Source: Lacinutrix sp. MedPE-SW (GTDB lineage: Bacteria > Bacteroidota > Bacteroidia > Flavobacteriales > Flavobacteriaceae). From it: DNA of 64,000 bases. The position numbers were made by a program, and so were the translations under genes. Positions 30,209 to 40,232 of this stretch are shown here, piece by piece. The DNA is taken from contig NZ_MPCX01000002.1 of NCBI RefSeq assembly GCF_001874145.1, positions 186,001 to 250,000 on the forward strand, in the 5' to 3' direction. A model generated the notes under the pieces. It was not told the origin of the DNA and did no database searches. It worked only from the letters and a program-made list of their open reading frames with translations. Each line of letters begins with the position of its first letter. Positions within the stretch are counted from its first letter, which is position 1.

Positions 30209-30609
30209 AATTTTTGTGCTAAGTACACAGTTAAAAACAACCAGCCTAAATATAAACTTGTATAAGCCAAAGCGTAAGAAAGCGATAAACCTATATTCCC
30301 TTTTGTTTTTGGCGCCTTACTAAAAACTAATTTTAATGCTCTAAAAAATAGCCAATATAAAAGCATAATAATTATAAATATTGAAAGCCAAAAGGCAAAC
30401 TCTAGTAGTATTAAAAAAACAAAAGCTAGTATTGTCATGCCTATCCAGGCAATTATAGATATTACTAAGCCACCAATACCATCACTAGCATCTATAAAAG
30501 GTACATTTGGAGCTTCGCCAGATGAATTTATATAACGACCTATTTTAAAATTTTTAAAATCTGGAAAATTGTCTATTAACTTTACGCCATAGTATAGCCC
30601 ATATGCCAT
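30205..30609 (-). CDS. Hypothetical membrane protein
   Basis: 134 aa, several TM segments; convergent overlap of the stop with the AraC gene. Confidence 0.55.
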   Translation of the reverse strand: MAYGLYYGVKLIDNFPDFKNFKIGRYINSSGEAPNVPFIDASDGIGGLVISIIAWIGMTILAFVFLILLEFAFWLSIFIIIMLLYWLFFRALKLVFSKAPKTKGNIGLSLSYALAYTSLYLGWLFLTVYLAQKF

Positions 30610-30780
30610 AAAAAGAAATAATGCGCAGCCAATAATTGTTAAAGAATAATAAAAATTGGCAGTAACCGTGCGTGCGTGATGCTCTCCATTAATATAAACA
30701 GAAATAATTGTAATAAGTATTACAATTAGCGAGACAACAAAAACCGATTTGCCTTTTAAATATGTTTTAAATGGTTTCAG

Positions 30781-33700
30781 TTATTTTCTATTTATTCGTT
30801 TTCTAGTTTTGTGTTTTGCTAATTCTAAAGCTTCTTTTATTAATTCATCTTCTTGCTCTCTTATAAAATTACCGGTATAACCAGATTCGTAATACGCTTT
30901 AGTTTGTATATCGTTTGCATTTTTTGGATTTAAAAAAGCGACATAATATAATTTTTTTGAGTCTCCATAATCATTTTTACGATGTAGAATATAAAAATAC
31001 ATTTTTCCTTTTTTTCCATTATCGGTTACAAATGGAATGGTTTCTAAAAAAGCGATAGAGTCTCTTTCTTTTTCAATTTCTACATCAGAGAATAAATATG
31101 ATTTTGCAAATTGCTGCTGTGAAATTACTTTATTTGAATACTGCTTTTTTAAATTATTGTAATACAATTTTGTAATTAACTGTGCTTGATTTTTGTAATT
31201 ATTTAGCGTTTTATTTTTCAAACTTTTTGGTATTGGCTCATTAGTTTTTTCAAGTAATACATAGTAAGTAGTTAAAGCTCTAGCATTATCACTATTTAAT
31301 AATTTATTAAAAAAGTTTTGTGCTGTTTTTTCTTTTCTAAATGGGAATATGAGTTTAACATAGTTGTATAGTTTACTTTTTCTAGAAGCATACCCAGAGG
31401 TTTCACTTAAACTGCGTTTTATTTCGGTTTTTCCATCGTTTATAATAATTTTCTTGTATTTTTTATAAAGTTTAGGCTTTATTAAACCACTATCTTTTAG
31501 CTTCGCTAAAAGTGCGTAAATAGGTTCTTTATATTCAGGAACAGTTATATATTCTAATAGCTCTGGAAATAGTGTTTTTTTAAGTTTTAGTGAGTCTCTA
31601 TAGTCAAGGAATAGAGATTTTATAGCATATTTTTCTAGAGGTAAATCTATATTTAATAACTCTAAAAAGTCTTGATACGTTTGCTTTGTTTTTTTATTTA
31701 GTAGACCTTTTAAAATTGTTGTTTGAACTTCTGGATTTGAATAAGATTCTTTATATAAAGATTTTAAAAACGGAATAGTTTTAGGGTTGTCTAATGCTAT
31801 TAAGTCTCTAATTAAATCTAATTTTATAAATGTTTTGTTTTCAGGAAAATCGAAATTTTTAATGGTACTAATAAGTTTGTTAACGTGGCTATTGTTAAAT
31901 TTTATTAGATCTCGATTACTCATTACAATACTATCATTAGCTTGTAAAGCAGAAAAGAAAATACCTGTTTTATCTGTTAATACAGGTTTGCCTAATAAGG
32001 TATCTAAAGGAGTAAATGTATTGTAAAATTGCGTAACAAAAGTTGATGGTTTAGCAATAGTATCGACTAAGGTTTTAAGCTGAAATAATGTTCCCTTTTT
32101 TAAAATGTTTTTTACTAAAATAGCTTTAGAACTTAAAGAATCTTTATACTTAAAAGTATAGGTGTAAACAGAATCTTTATAGTCTTTTTTTCTGTTGGTA
32201 ATTATAAATGGTTTTGTTTTGTTATAACCTCTAGTTTTCTCTCTATAATGTTCTACTTCATGCCATAAACTGTCTATGTTTTTAAACATTTGTAAATCGT
32301 GAAATTTTGTTCGGCTAACAAAAACGCGTTCGTTTGCTTTAGAAAAATATACGGTGGTTTTGGTTTGTGATTCGTAAGGTTTTTTATTTTTTGTAGAATA
32401 CGCTCTGCTATTGGTTACAATAGGTTTTACATTAGTTTTTACTTTAAAATGTAACGCGGTATCTACTGTTGTTTCAAAATCTTTATAGTTTATTTCTTTA
32501 AGTTTAAAAGAATTAAAAAAAGATTCTGCTTTGTTTTTATTTAAACCAGAATAACCTAATAGAAAATAGCTGCCATCTTTTACTATGCTTTTTAAATAAA
32601 TTCTCGTTTTAGATGATGCCTCTTTCCTTGCAGATGCAACATAACTTTTATATTGGTCATTTTCAAAATAACCTTCCATAGTATCATCTATTTCAAGTTC
32701 TTTAAATAAATTTTCAATACTATATTTTGCTTCAAAAGCATCTTCTTCGATATAATTAATGTCTTGATTTACAGATTCTTTTAAAAAATAAAAGTCTGTT
32801 CCTGTAGTGCCTTGAATAAGTTTGTTGCCACTATTAATTAGGTTGTCTGTTATTCTAAATTCTGGAAAATTAACTTCGTATTTATTGTATGGCGAATTAA
32901 AAGTTTCTATTGTTTTTGATGGTTTTTTAAAACGAATAGAATTAAAAATCTCTTTTTCAAAGTTTAAAACATAATTTTTTGGCCCGCCAAACTTAATAAT
33001 GATAACTTCTAATGGTGTTTTGTAAATATGATACTTTTGGTAGTCGCCTTTTTTTGTTTTGTTTAAAACGCTTAATCCAGGAAAAGGTTTATCGATTTTT
33101 TCTTTTTCTATAATGTCTCCTGGAATGTCTTCAAAAAGAAAATTATCTATACTATTTATAGTAATATCTTTTTTATCTTGAGGGAAATAATTAAAAATAT
33201 TAAACCTGCTAATAGTTAGATAAGCACCATTTGTCATATCTGGAGATACAGTAAACTTATTTCTATTGTAGAAAAAGGTTTTTAAATTAGTAAAACTATT
33301 AAGAGATATAAAACCATCTTCTGTACTTACTTTTTTAAGTTGTGGCGTAGCGATATAATTCTCAATACTTTGTTTTGCATAATGTGCTTTTTTACTTTGG
33401 TTAGAAGTTAGTGCTTTTATTTTGTATCCCTTTTTTCTAAGCAAATTTAACATGCCTTTTTCACCGGGTAAATGTGCTGCACCAACACCAGAAAAAACAG
33501 ACTGATACTGCATTACAGAGTCCAGTACTTTTACCATATTTTCATTACGAATAAAAAGCATGTTTTCTCTAAAAAAGCTAGTGTTAGATGCTTCTCCTAT
33601 AGAATCTAAGAGTTTTAAATTACGTTCACGATACGTGTTTTCTTGAAGTAAATATGGGCTTTCTTTTTCGTAAATTTGAGCTAACCAAGGATCTGGTTTT

Positions 33701-34251
33701 TTTTTATATGCGTTACTTCTAGCTTTAGAGGTTAAATATTCAGCCTCATCTAAATCTTCTAAGCTTATAATTGGCTTGTTTTTTTTCTTACCAGCTTGAT
33801 AAATAAACATATCAAGGTAGGTTTCTTCTTCAAAATTATCGGTATTTAGGTTTTTTCGGTATAAATACCCATTAATCATTCGGTTGTCAGATTTTATGGC
33901 ATTTCTAATTAAAAGTTCTTCTGGTGCTTCAAAGTTAAATAACGCGGTATAAAATCCTTTTCTATAAGCATAAGAAAAATTTTGAGGAGAGATTATTGTA
34001 TTTTGGTAGTTGTGTTCTAACCAGTTACTTGGGTCGCTTTCTAAAGCAATAGTTTCACTTTTTTCTAAAGCATCAAAAAAAATATCGTCGAGTCTAAATG
34101 CTACTTTTTTACTTACATGCATGGTGCCGTATATATAAGAAGCTTTATTTAGTCCGTTACCAGTAATCTCCCATAGTAAACTTTGTTCTTTTTCTTGCGA
34201 GAAACTAAAAAGACAACAAAAAGAAACAATTATTACAAGGTACTTTAGCAT
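30781..34251 (-). CDS. Large TraB/GumN-domain multidomain secreted protein
   Basis: 1156 aa; signal peptide; TraB motifs YIYGTMHVSKKVAFRLDD and GVGAAHLPGEKGMLNLLRKKGYKI; long C-terminal region partly HEAT-like. Confidence 0.8.
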   Translation of the reverse strand: MLKYLVIIVSFCCLFSFSQEKEQSLLWEITGNGLNKASYIYGTMHVSKKVAFRLDDIFFDALEKSETIALESDPSNWLEHNYQNTIISPQNFSYAYRKGFYTALFNFEAPEELLIRNAIKSDNRMINGYLYRKNLNTDNFEEETYLDMFIYQAGKKKNKPIISLEDLDEAEYLTSKARSNAYKKKPDPWLAQIYEKESPYLLQENTYRERNLKLLDSIGEASNTSFFRENMLFIRNENMVKVLDSVMQYQSVFSGVGAAHLPGEKGMLNLLRKKGYKIKALTSNQSKKAHYAKQSIENYIATPQLKKVSTEDGFISLNSFTNLKTFFYNRNKFTVSPDMTNGAYLTISRFNIFNYFPQDKKDITINSIDNFLFEDIPGDIIEKEKIDKPFPGLSVLNKTKKGDYQKYHIYKTPLEVIIIKFGGPKNYVLNFEKEIFNSIRFKKPSKTIETFNSPYNKYEVNFPEFRITDNLINSGNKLIQGTTGTDFYFLKESVNQDINYIEEDAFEAKYSIENLFKELEIDDTMEGYFENDQYKSYVASARKEASSKTRIYLKSIVKDGSYFLLGYSGLNKNKAESFFNSFKLKEINYKDFETTVDTALHFKVKTNVKPIVTNSRAYSTKNKKPYESQTKTTVYFSKANERVFVSRTKFHDLQMFKNIDSLWHEVEHYREKTRGYNKTKPFIITNRKKDYKDSVYTYTFKYKDSLSSKAILVKNILKKGTLFQLKTLVDTIAKPSTFVTQFYNTFTPLDTLLGKPVLTDKTGIFFSALQANDSIVMSNRDLIKFNNSHVNKLISTIKNFDFPENKTFIKLDLIRDLIALDNPKTIPFLKSLYKESYSNPEVQTTILKGLLNKKTKQTYQDFLELLNIDLPLEKYAIKSLFLDYRDSLKLKKTLFPELLEYITVPEYKEPIYALLAKLKDSGLIKPKLYKKYKKIIINDGKTEIKRSLSETSGYASRKSKLYNYVKLIFPFRKEKTAQNFFNKLLNSDNARALTTYYVLLEKTNEPIPKSLKNKTLNNYKNQAQLITKLYYNNLKKQYSNKVISQQQFAKSYLFSDVEIEKERDSIAFLETIPFVTDNGKKGKMYFYILHRKNDYGDSKKLYYVAFLNPKNANDIQTKAYYESGYTGNFIREQEDELIKEALELAKHKTRKRINRK

Positions 34252-34456
34252 AAAAAAACAATTAAATAATTATAAATATATTTATTTAGTCTGTACTTTT
34301 TTAAATTTTATAAACTTTAACGTGCTTATAACATATGCAACGTTTAGAATTACAGTAGAATATCAATTTTGTGTTGTATTTTTGTAGAAATTTTTAAATA
34401 AATTTCTGTTTTGGCAGAATAAAAAAAAGAGTTTATTCTTTTTACAAAAATATAAT

Positions 34457-35485
34457 ATGAAAGGCGTATTACTAGTTAACTTAGGCTCACCAGATAGCCC
34501 AGAACCTAAAGATGTAAAAAAATATTTAGGTGAATTTTTAATGGACGAACGTGTAATAGATGTACCGTTATGGGCAAGAACATTGCTTGTAAAAGGTATT
34601 ATTTTAAATACAAGACCCAAAGCATCTGCAGCGGCATATAAAAAAATTTGGTGGGAAGAAGGATCGCCTTTAATTGTATTATCAGAAAGATTAAAAGATG
34701 GCGTGCAAGAACATACAGATTTACCAATAGCCTTAGCTATGCGTTACGGAAGCATGACTATAAAAGAAGGTTTGCAAGAGTTGGTAAATAAAGGCTGTGA
34801 TGACGTTTTTTTAATACCATTGTACCCACAGTTTGCAATGGCTACAACAGAGACTATTTTAGTTTTAGCTGAAGAAATTAGACAAGCACATTTTCCTAAT
34901 TTAAAAATGGACTCTTTACCTGCTTTTTATAATAAGCCAGATTATATTGATGTATTATCAAACTCTATAAAACAATCTTTAGAAGGTAAAGATTTTGAGC
35001 ATTTATTATTCTCGTATCATGGTGTGCCAGAGCGTCACATTAAAAAAAGTGATATTACAAATTCGCATTGTAAAATAGATGGTTCTTGTTGTGCAACACC
35101 AAGCAAAGCACATGAGTTTTGTTACAGGCACCAATGTTTAGAAGTTACAAGATTAGTAGGAGAAAAACTTAATTTAGAACCAGGTACTTTTTCTACATCG
35201 TTTCAATCTCGATTAGGTTTCGATCCATGGTTACAGCCATATACAGATAGAACTATAGAGCGTTTAGGGAAAAAAGGAATTAAAACTATGGCAATTGCAA
35301 CACCTGCATTTGTTAGTGATTGTTTAGAAACTCTTGAAGAAATTGCTATGGAAGGTGAAGAAATTTTTCACGAAGTTGGAGGTGAGAAATTTACAACAAT
35401 ACCTTGTTTAAATACAGATAAAAATTGGGTTGCTTTATTAGGGAAATGGATTAACGAATGGTCTAAAGCAAACGTAGTTGCTTAA
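34457..35485 (+). CDS. hemH: Ferrochelatase
   Basis: MKGVLLVNLGSPDSPEPKDV, LLFSYHGVPERH. Confidence 0.96.
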   Translation: MKGVLLVNLGSPDSPEPKDVKKYLGEFLMDERVIDVPLWARTLLVKGIILNTRPKASAAAYKKIWWEEGSPLIVLSERLKDGVQEHTDLPIALAMRYGSMTIKEGLQELVNKGCDDVFLIPLYPQFAMATTETILVLAEEIRQAHFPNLKMDSLPAFYNKPDYIDVLSNSIKQSLEGKDFEHLLFSYHGVPERHIKKSDITNSHCKIDGSCCATPSKAHEFCYRHQCLEVTRLVGEKLNLEPGTFSTSFQSRLGFDPWLQPYTDRTIERLGKKGIKTMAIATPAFVSDCLETLEEIAMEGEEIFHEVGGEKFTTIPCLNTDKNWVALLGKWINEWSKANVVA

Positions 35486-35522
35486 ATTTTTATAAAAGCA
35501 ATTTAAATATTGCGTAAAAAAT

Positions 35523-36878
35523 ATGCAACAAAAAAATTCTGAAGCATTAGGCAAAGAGTCTATTAGTAAATTACTTGTAAAACAAGCTGTACCAGCATCT
35601 ATTGGTATTTTAGTAATGTCTCTAAATATTCTTGTTGATACTATTTTTGTAGGACAATGGATTGGCTCTATTGCTATCGCGGCAATTAATGTTGTACTTC
35701 CCGTATCCTTTTTTATTGCAGCTTTAGGTATGTCTATTGGCGTTGGTGGTTCATCAATAATTTCTAGAGCATTAGGTGCTAATAAACATGAAAAGGCACT
35801 TAAGGTTTTTGGAAACCAAATTACTTTAACCTTAGTACTTACTATAAGTTTTGTAGCAACAGGACTTTATTTTGTAGATTATTTAATTCCTTTATTTGGA
35901 GGAAAAGGAAATATTTTCGATTCGGCTAAAATATACTACAATATTATACTTTATGGTGTTCCTTTTTTAGCTTTAAGTATGATGGGAAATAATGTAATTC
36001 GTGCCATTGGGAAACCAAAGTTTGCAATGTATGCTATGTTATTTCCTTCGGTAGGAAATATAATTTTAGACTATATTTTTATCTACATACTAGATTTGGG
36101 TATGGCTGGAGCAGCTTGGGCAACTACAGGTTCATATTTACTATGTTTTTTATTTATTCTTTGGTTTTTCTTTTCAAAACATTCAGAATTAAAAATAGAC
36201 CTATCTCATTTTGGTTTAGATTTTTTTATTGTAAAAGAAATATCAAGTTTAGGCGCTGTAACTTTAGCAAGACAAGCCATGGCGAGTGTAAGCTTTCTTT
36301 TAATTAATAACGCATTATTTACATTAGGAGGCGAAACCTCTGTTACTGTTTATGCAATAGTTGGTAGAATGTTAATGTTTGCTTTATTTCCAGTATTTGG
36401 TATTACACAAGGTTTTTTACCAATAGCAGGTTATAATTATGGCTCAAAGCAATACCATCGTGTAAAAGAAAGTATATTAACAGCTATGAAATATGCTGTT
36501 GGTTTAGGGTTTTTGGTATTTGTAGTATTAATGGCTTTTCCAGAAACTATAGCTAAATTATTTACTTTTAATCCAGAAGTTATATCGCAAACACCAATGG
36601 CAATGCGTTTGGTATTTGCAGCAACACCAATAGTAGCTATTCAATTAATAGGTTCAGCATATTTTCAAGCTATAGGCAAAGCTTTACCAGCATTACTATT
36701 AACTTTAACTAGGCAAGGTTTAATATATATTCCTTTACTTTATATATTAATGCCAATTTATGGAGAATTAGGTGTGTGGTTAGCATTTCCAATTTCAGAT
36801 GTGTTATCAACAATTATTACTGCGTATTTTTTAAATCGTGAAGTAAAAACTAATTTAGTTCACGAAAATATCATTTAG
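35523..36878 (+). CDS. MATE family efflux transporter
   Basis: 451 aa; 12-TM pattern, VDTIFVGQWIG, GFLPIAGYNYGSKQY. Confidence 0.93.
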   Translation: MQQKNSEALGKESISKLLVKQAVPASIGILVMSLNILVDTIFVGQWIGSIAIAAINVVLPVSFFIAALGMSIGVGGSSIISRALGANKHEKALKVFGNQITLTLVLTISFVATGLYFVDYLIPLFGGKGNIFDSAKIYYNIILYGVPFLALSMMGNNVIRAIGKPKFAMYAMLFPSVGNIILDYIFIYILDLGMAGAAWATTGSYLLCFLFILWFFFSKHSELKIDLSHFGLDFFIVKEISSLGAVTLARQAMASVSFLLINNALFTLGGETSVTVYAIVGRMLMFALFPVFGITQGFLPIAGYNYGSKQYHRVKESILTAMKYAVGLGFLVFVVLMAFPETIAKLFTFNPEVISQTPMAMRLVFAATPIVAIQLIGSAYFQAIGKALPALLLTLTRQGLIYIPLLYILMPIYGELGVWLAFPISDVLSTIITAYFLNREVKTNLVHENII

Positions 36879-36879
36879 T

Positions 36880-37428
36880 ATGGAATATTATAATTACATA
36901 AAATCACTTCACTTAATATTTGTAATTACCTGGTTTGCAGGATTATTTTATATACCAAGACTATTTGTGTATCAAATTGAAGCATTTCACAAACCTTCAC
37001 CAGAAAAAGAAATTTTAGGCAAACAATTAAAATTAATGGCAAAACGGTTATGGACAATAATCACTTGGCCATCTGCAATTTTAGCAGTGTTTTTTGCAAT
37101 TTGGTTATTACTGTTAATACCAAGTTGGTTAGAGCAATCGTGGATGCATGTAAAATTAGCGTTTGTAGTTTTATTAATTATTTATCACATAAAAACACAT
37201 GTTTTTTATAAACAATTACAACAAGATATAGTAAAAAAGTCTTCTAACTTTATGCGCTTATGGAATGAAGGCGCAACCTTTATTTTGTTTGCAGTAGTAT
37301 TTTTGGTAATACTAAAAAATGCGTTTAACTGGGTGTTTGGTGTGGTTGGCATTCTTGTTTTAGGTGTGTTATTAATGTTAGGTTTTAAATTATATAAACA
37401 CATACGAAACAAAAATCCAGAAGCATAA
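36880..37428 (+). CDS. hemJ: HemJ-like (CopD-family) protoporphyrinogen oxidase
   Basis: 182 aa; YIKSLHLIFVITWFAGLFYIPRLFVYQIEA; located near hemH. Confidence 0.82.
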   Translation: MEYYNYIKSLHLIFVITWFAGLFYIPRLFVYQIEAFHKPSPEKEILGKQLKLMAKRLWTIITWPSAILAVFFAIWLLLLIPSWLEQSWMHVKLAFVVLLIIYHIKTHVFYKQLQQDIVKKSSNFMRLWNEGATFILFAVVFLVILKNAFNWVFGVVGILVLGVLLMLGFKLYKHIRNKNPEA

Positions 37429-37485
37429 ATTTTAGATACTGTTTTTGGTTTGATTATTGCTATATTTAGAACATAAAGTTCTAAC

Positions 37486-37866
37486 ATGCGATTTTTATTT
37501 TTAATTACATTCTTTTTTAATACCATACTGTTTGCTCAAACTATCAACTTGCCTAAAAACCCAAAAGCAGGCGAATGCTACAGCAGAAAGTTTGACTATA
37601 ATAAACCTTATGTATGGAAAAAAGTTAATTGCGACTCTATAAAACGAAACAAAACAAAACATAAAGATTCTATTTTACCAAGTAAAAGAGAATTGGTAAA
37701 AAGGCAATTAAAACTAACGAAGTATCAAGAGAAACTAAAGGGTTTAGGGTATAAATTAGAAGTAACAGGTATGCTAACAGACCAAACTATTAAAGCGCAC
37801 CATAAATATTTAAAAGCCGTAGCTCGAAAAGCAAAAAAACTAGAACGTAAAAACAGCAAGAAATAA
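37486..37866 (+). CDS. Secreted hypothetical protein with possible peptidoglycan-binding-like C-terminus
   Basis: 126 aa; signal peptide; YQEKLKGLGYKLEVTGMLTDQTIKAHHKY. Confidence 0.6.
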   Translation: MRFLFLITFFFNTILFAQTINLPKNPKAGECYSRKFDYNKPYVWKKVNCDSIKRNKTKHKDSILPSKRELVKRQLKLTKYQEKLKGLGYKLEVTGMLTDQTIKAHHKYLKAVARKAKKLERKNSKK

Positions 37867-39317
37867 TGAAACTAAAAAAACTGTCTTTACGAACCAGAAT
37901 TTTTATAGCGATGATTCTGTTAGTATTATTATCATCAATATTAATAGGTGTAGTTGTAATCTACCAGTATAACGAAGAAACCCAAGATTACCATAGAGAA
38001 CGATTAATAAGAAAGGAAAAAGCAATAATTACAAGTCTTGATTATGTAATTAAACAAACATCGTTTGAAGTAATAACAGAAAAAGTACCTCTAATTTTTA
38101 AATCGAAAATTTACGAAGTAGCAGAGGTTCATAATATTCAAATAAACTTATACGATTTAGAAGGTTCTTTATTAATTTCATCTAAAAGCGATTTAAAACC
38201 CGAAGTTACTAGCAAATGTATAGATGCTGAGGTATTAAATAATTTACTAAATACAGCAGAGCATCGTGTGGTAATAAAAAGAGACGATGAAGATGCAACG
38301 TATAGATCGTCCTATAACTACATTACAGATGCGAAATTTAAGCCTTTGGCAATATTAAATCTTCCGTATCTAGAAAACGACGATTTTCTTTCAAAAGAGC
38401 TCAACGAGTTTTTAAGGCGTTTAGCGTACACATCAATATTAGTTATGCTGGCAGCGGTAGCTCTGGCGTTTTTCTTATCTAAATATATTACCAAATCACT
38501 TAAAACCATAAGTGATAAAATGCAGGCGACTAGATTAGAAAAGCGAAATTCTAAAATAGATGTTACAGATAATAGTGAAGAGATAACAGCACTAGTAACC
38601 TCGTATAATAACATGATTGACGAGTTGGAAGAAAGTGCAGTAAAACTAGCAACAAGCGAAAGAGAGCAAGCTTGGCGTGAAATGGCAAAACAAGTAGCAC
38701 ACGAAATTAAAAACCCATTAACTCCAATGCGATTAAGTGTGCAAAGTTTTCAAAGAAAGTTTGATCCTAAAGATGAGAATATTTTTCAAAAAGTAGAAGA
38801 GTATTCAAACACATTAATCCAGCAAATAGATACCATGAGCTCTATAGCTTCGGCTTTTTCAAATTTTGCTAAAATGCCAGCACAAAAAAAAGAAACATTA
38901 AATGTTGTAAAAATTGTAAACCTCGCCTTAGATATTTTTAGCGAAGATTACATAACATTTCAGTCTGAAAAAGATGAAATTATAGCAACTTTAGATAGAA
39001 CACAGTTAATAAGAGTTGTTACTAATTTAATTAAAAATAGTATTCAGGCAATGCCAGAAGGTAAAACGCCGCAAATAATAGTAACCGTTATAGATGAAGA
39101 AGAAGTTGTTAAAATTATGGTTTCAGACAACGGAATTGGTATTTCTGAAGAAAATAAACTCAAAATCTTTGAACCAAAATTTACCACAAAATCTAGTGGT
39201 ATGGGATTAGGTTTAGCCATGGTAAAAAATATTGTGGAAACTTACAAAGGAACAATTACCTTTGTAACACAAAAGAACGAAGGCACTACATTTACAGTAA
39301 CCTTCCCAAAAAAATAA
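37866..39317 (+). CDS. Membrane sensor histidine kinase
   Basis: HAMP-like region, MAKQVAHEIKNPLTPMRLSVQSF (H-box), NLIKNSIQAMPEG (N-box), GMGLGLAMVKNIVE (G2). Confidence 0.93.
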   Translation: MKLKKLSLRTRIFIAMILLVLLSSILIGVVVIYQYNEETQDYHRERLIRKEKAIITSLDYVIKQTSFEVITEKVPLIFKSKIYEVAEVHNIQINLYDLEGSLLISSKSDLKPEVTSKCIDAEVLNNLLNTAEHRVVIKRDDEDATYRSSYNYITDAKFKPLAILNLPYLENDDFLSKELNEFLRRLAYTSILVMLAAVALAFFLSKYITKSLKTISDKMQATRLEKRNSKIDVTDNSEEITALVTSYNNMIDELEESAVKLATSEREQAWREMAKQVAHEIKNPLTPMRLSVQSFQRKFDPKDENIFQKVEEYSNTLIQQIDTMSSIASAFSNFAKMPAQKKETLNVVKIVNLALDIFSEDYITFQSEKDEIIATLDRTQLIRVVTNLIKNSIQAMPEGKTPQIIVTVIDEEEVVKIMVSDNGIGISEENKLKIFEPKFTTKSSGMGLGLAMVKNIVETYKGTITFVTQKNEGTTFTVTFPKK

Positions 39318-39371
39318 AATAATAAACAGTATTACTGCAAGTTGAGTAATTACAAACTAAAATATTTTTAA

Positions 39372-40154
39372 ATGACTTACAAGAACATTCTTTCTTCAAA
39401 CCAAAATGGTGTTGCAACAATAACAATTAATAGGCCTTCAAAATTAAATGCTTTAAACAAAGCAACAATAGAAGAGCTTCATAACGCATTTAAGCAAGCA
39501 AATCAAGATAGTAACATTAAAGTTATTATAGTAACAGGTACTGGTGAAAAAGCTTTTGTAGCAGGAGCAGATATTAGTGAGTTTGCTAATTTTAGTGTAG
39601 AAAACGGTGGTAAATTAGCCGCAAAAGGTCAAGAGATGTTATTTGATTTTGTCGAAAATTTAAGCACACCTGTTATTGCAGCTGTAAACGGTTTTGCACT
39701 TGGTGGAGGATTAGAGCTAGCAATGTCAGCACATTTTAGATTAGCAAGTGATAATGCAAAAATGGGATTACCAGAAGTGTCTTTAGGTGTAATACCAGGT
39801 TATGGTGGTACGCAACGTTTACCTCAATTAGTTGGAAAAGGTCGCGCAATGGAAATGGTAATGACTGCTGGTATGATTGATGCAAACACAGCAAAAGATT
39901 ATGGTTTAGTTAATCATGTTGTTTCTCAAGAAGAATTATTGCCATTAGCTGAAAAAATTGCAAGTAAAATAATGAGAAACTCATCAGTAGCAATTAGTAA
40001 GGCAATTAAAGCCGTAAATGCTAATTATAAAGATGGAGTAAATGGTTTTGAAACCGAAATTAAAGAATTTGGAAACTGTTTTGGAACCGAAGATTTTAAA
40101 GAAGGCACAACAGCCTTTCTAGAAAAAAGAAAAGCAGATTTTCCAGGAAAGTAA
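39372..40154 (+). CDS. Enoyl-CoA hydratase/isomerase
   Basis: 260 aa; AFVAGADISEF, NGFALGGGLELAMSAHFRLAS, PGYGGTQRLPQLVGK. Confidence 0.93.
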   Translation: MTYKNILSSNQNGVATITINRPSKLNALNKATIEELHNAFKQANQDSNIKVIIVTGTGEKAFVAGADISEFANFSVENGGKLAAKGQEMLFDFVENLSTPVIAAVNGFALGGGLELAMSAHFRLASDNAKMGLPEVSLGVIPGYGGTQRLPQLVGKGRAMEMVMTAGMIDANTAKDYGLVNHVVSQEELLPLAEKIASKIMRNSSVAISKAIKAVNANYKDGVNGFETEIKEFGNCFGTEDFKEGTTAFLEKRKADFPGK

Positions 40155-40167
40155 AATTTGATACACA

Positions 40168-40209
40168 TTAAAAAACCTCATAATAGCTTTTATTGTGAGG
40201 TTTTTTTAT
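40168..40209. terminator. Terminator hairpin after enoyl-CoA hydratase
   Basis: AAAAAACCTCATAATAG…TTATTGTGAGGTTTTTTT. Confidence 0.78.
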
Positions 40210-40232
40210 ATTCACACTTTACTACTAGCAAA

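Noticed and set aside
34385-34408. AGAAATTT…AAATTTCT hairpin upstream of hemH considered as a riboswitch or heme-responsive leader
   Set aside because: Weak AT-only stem, no conserved riboswitch motif recognised.
40158-40232. N-terminal 25 codons of the AraC/TPR ORF as listed in the ORF track
   Set aside because: This segment contains a terminator hairpin for the upstream gene; the signal-like start MKKRVLFMLFMVF at 40233 is more plausible.
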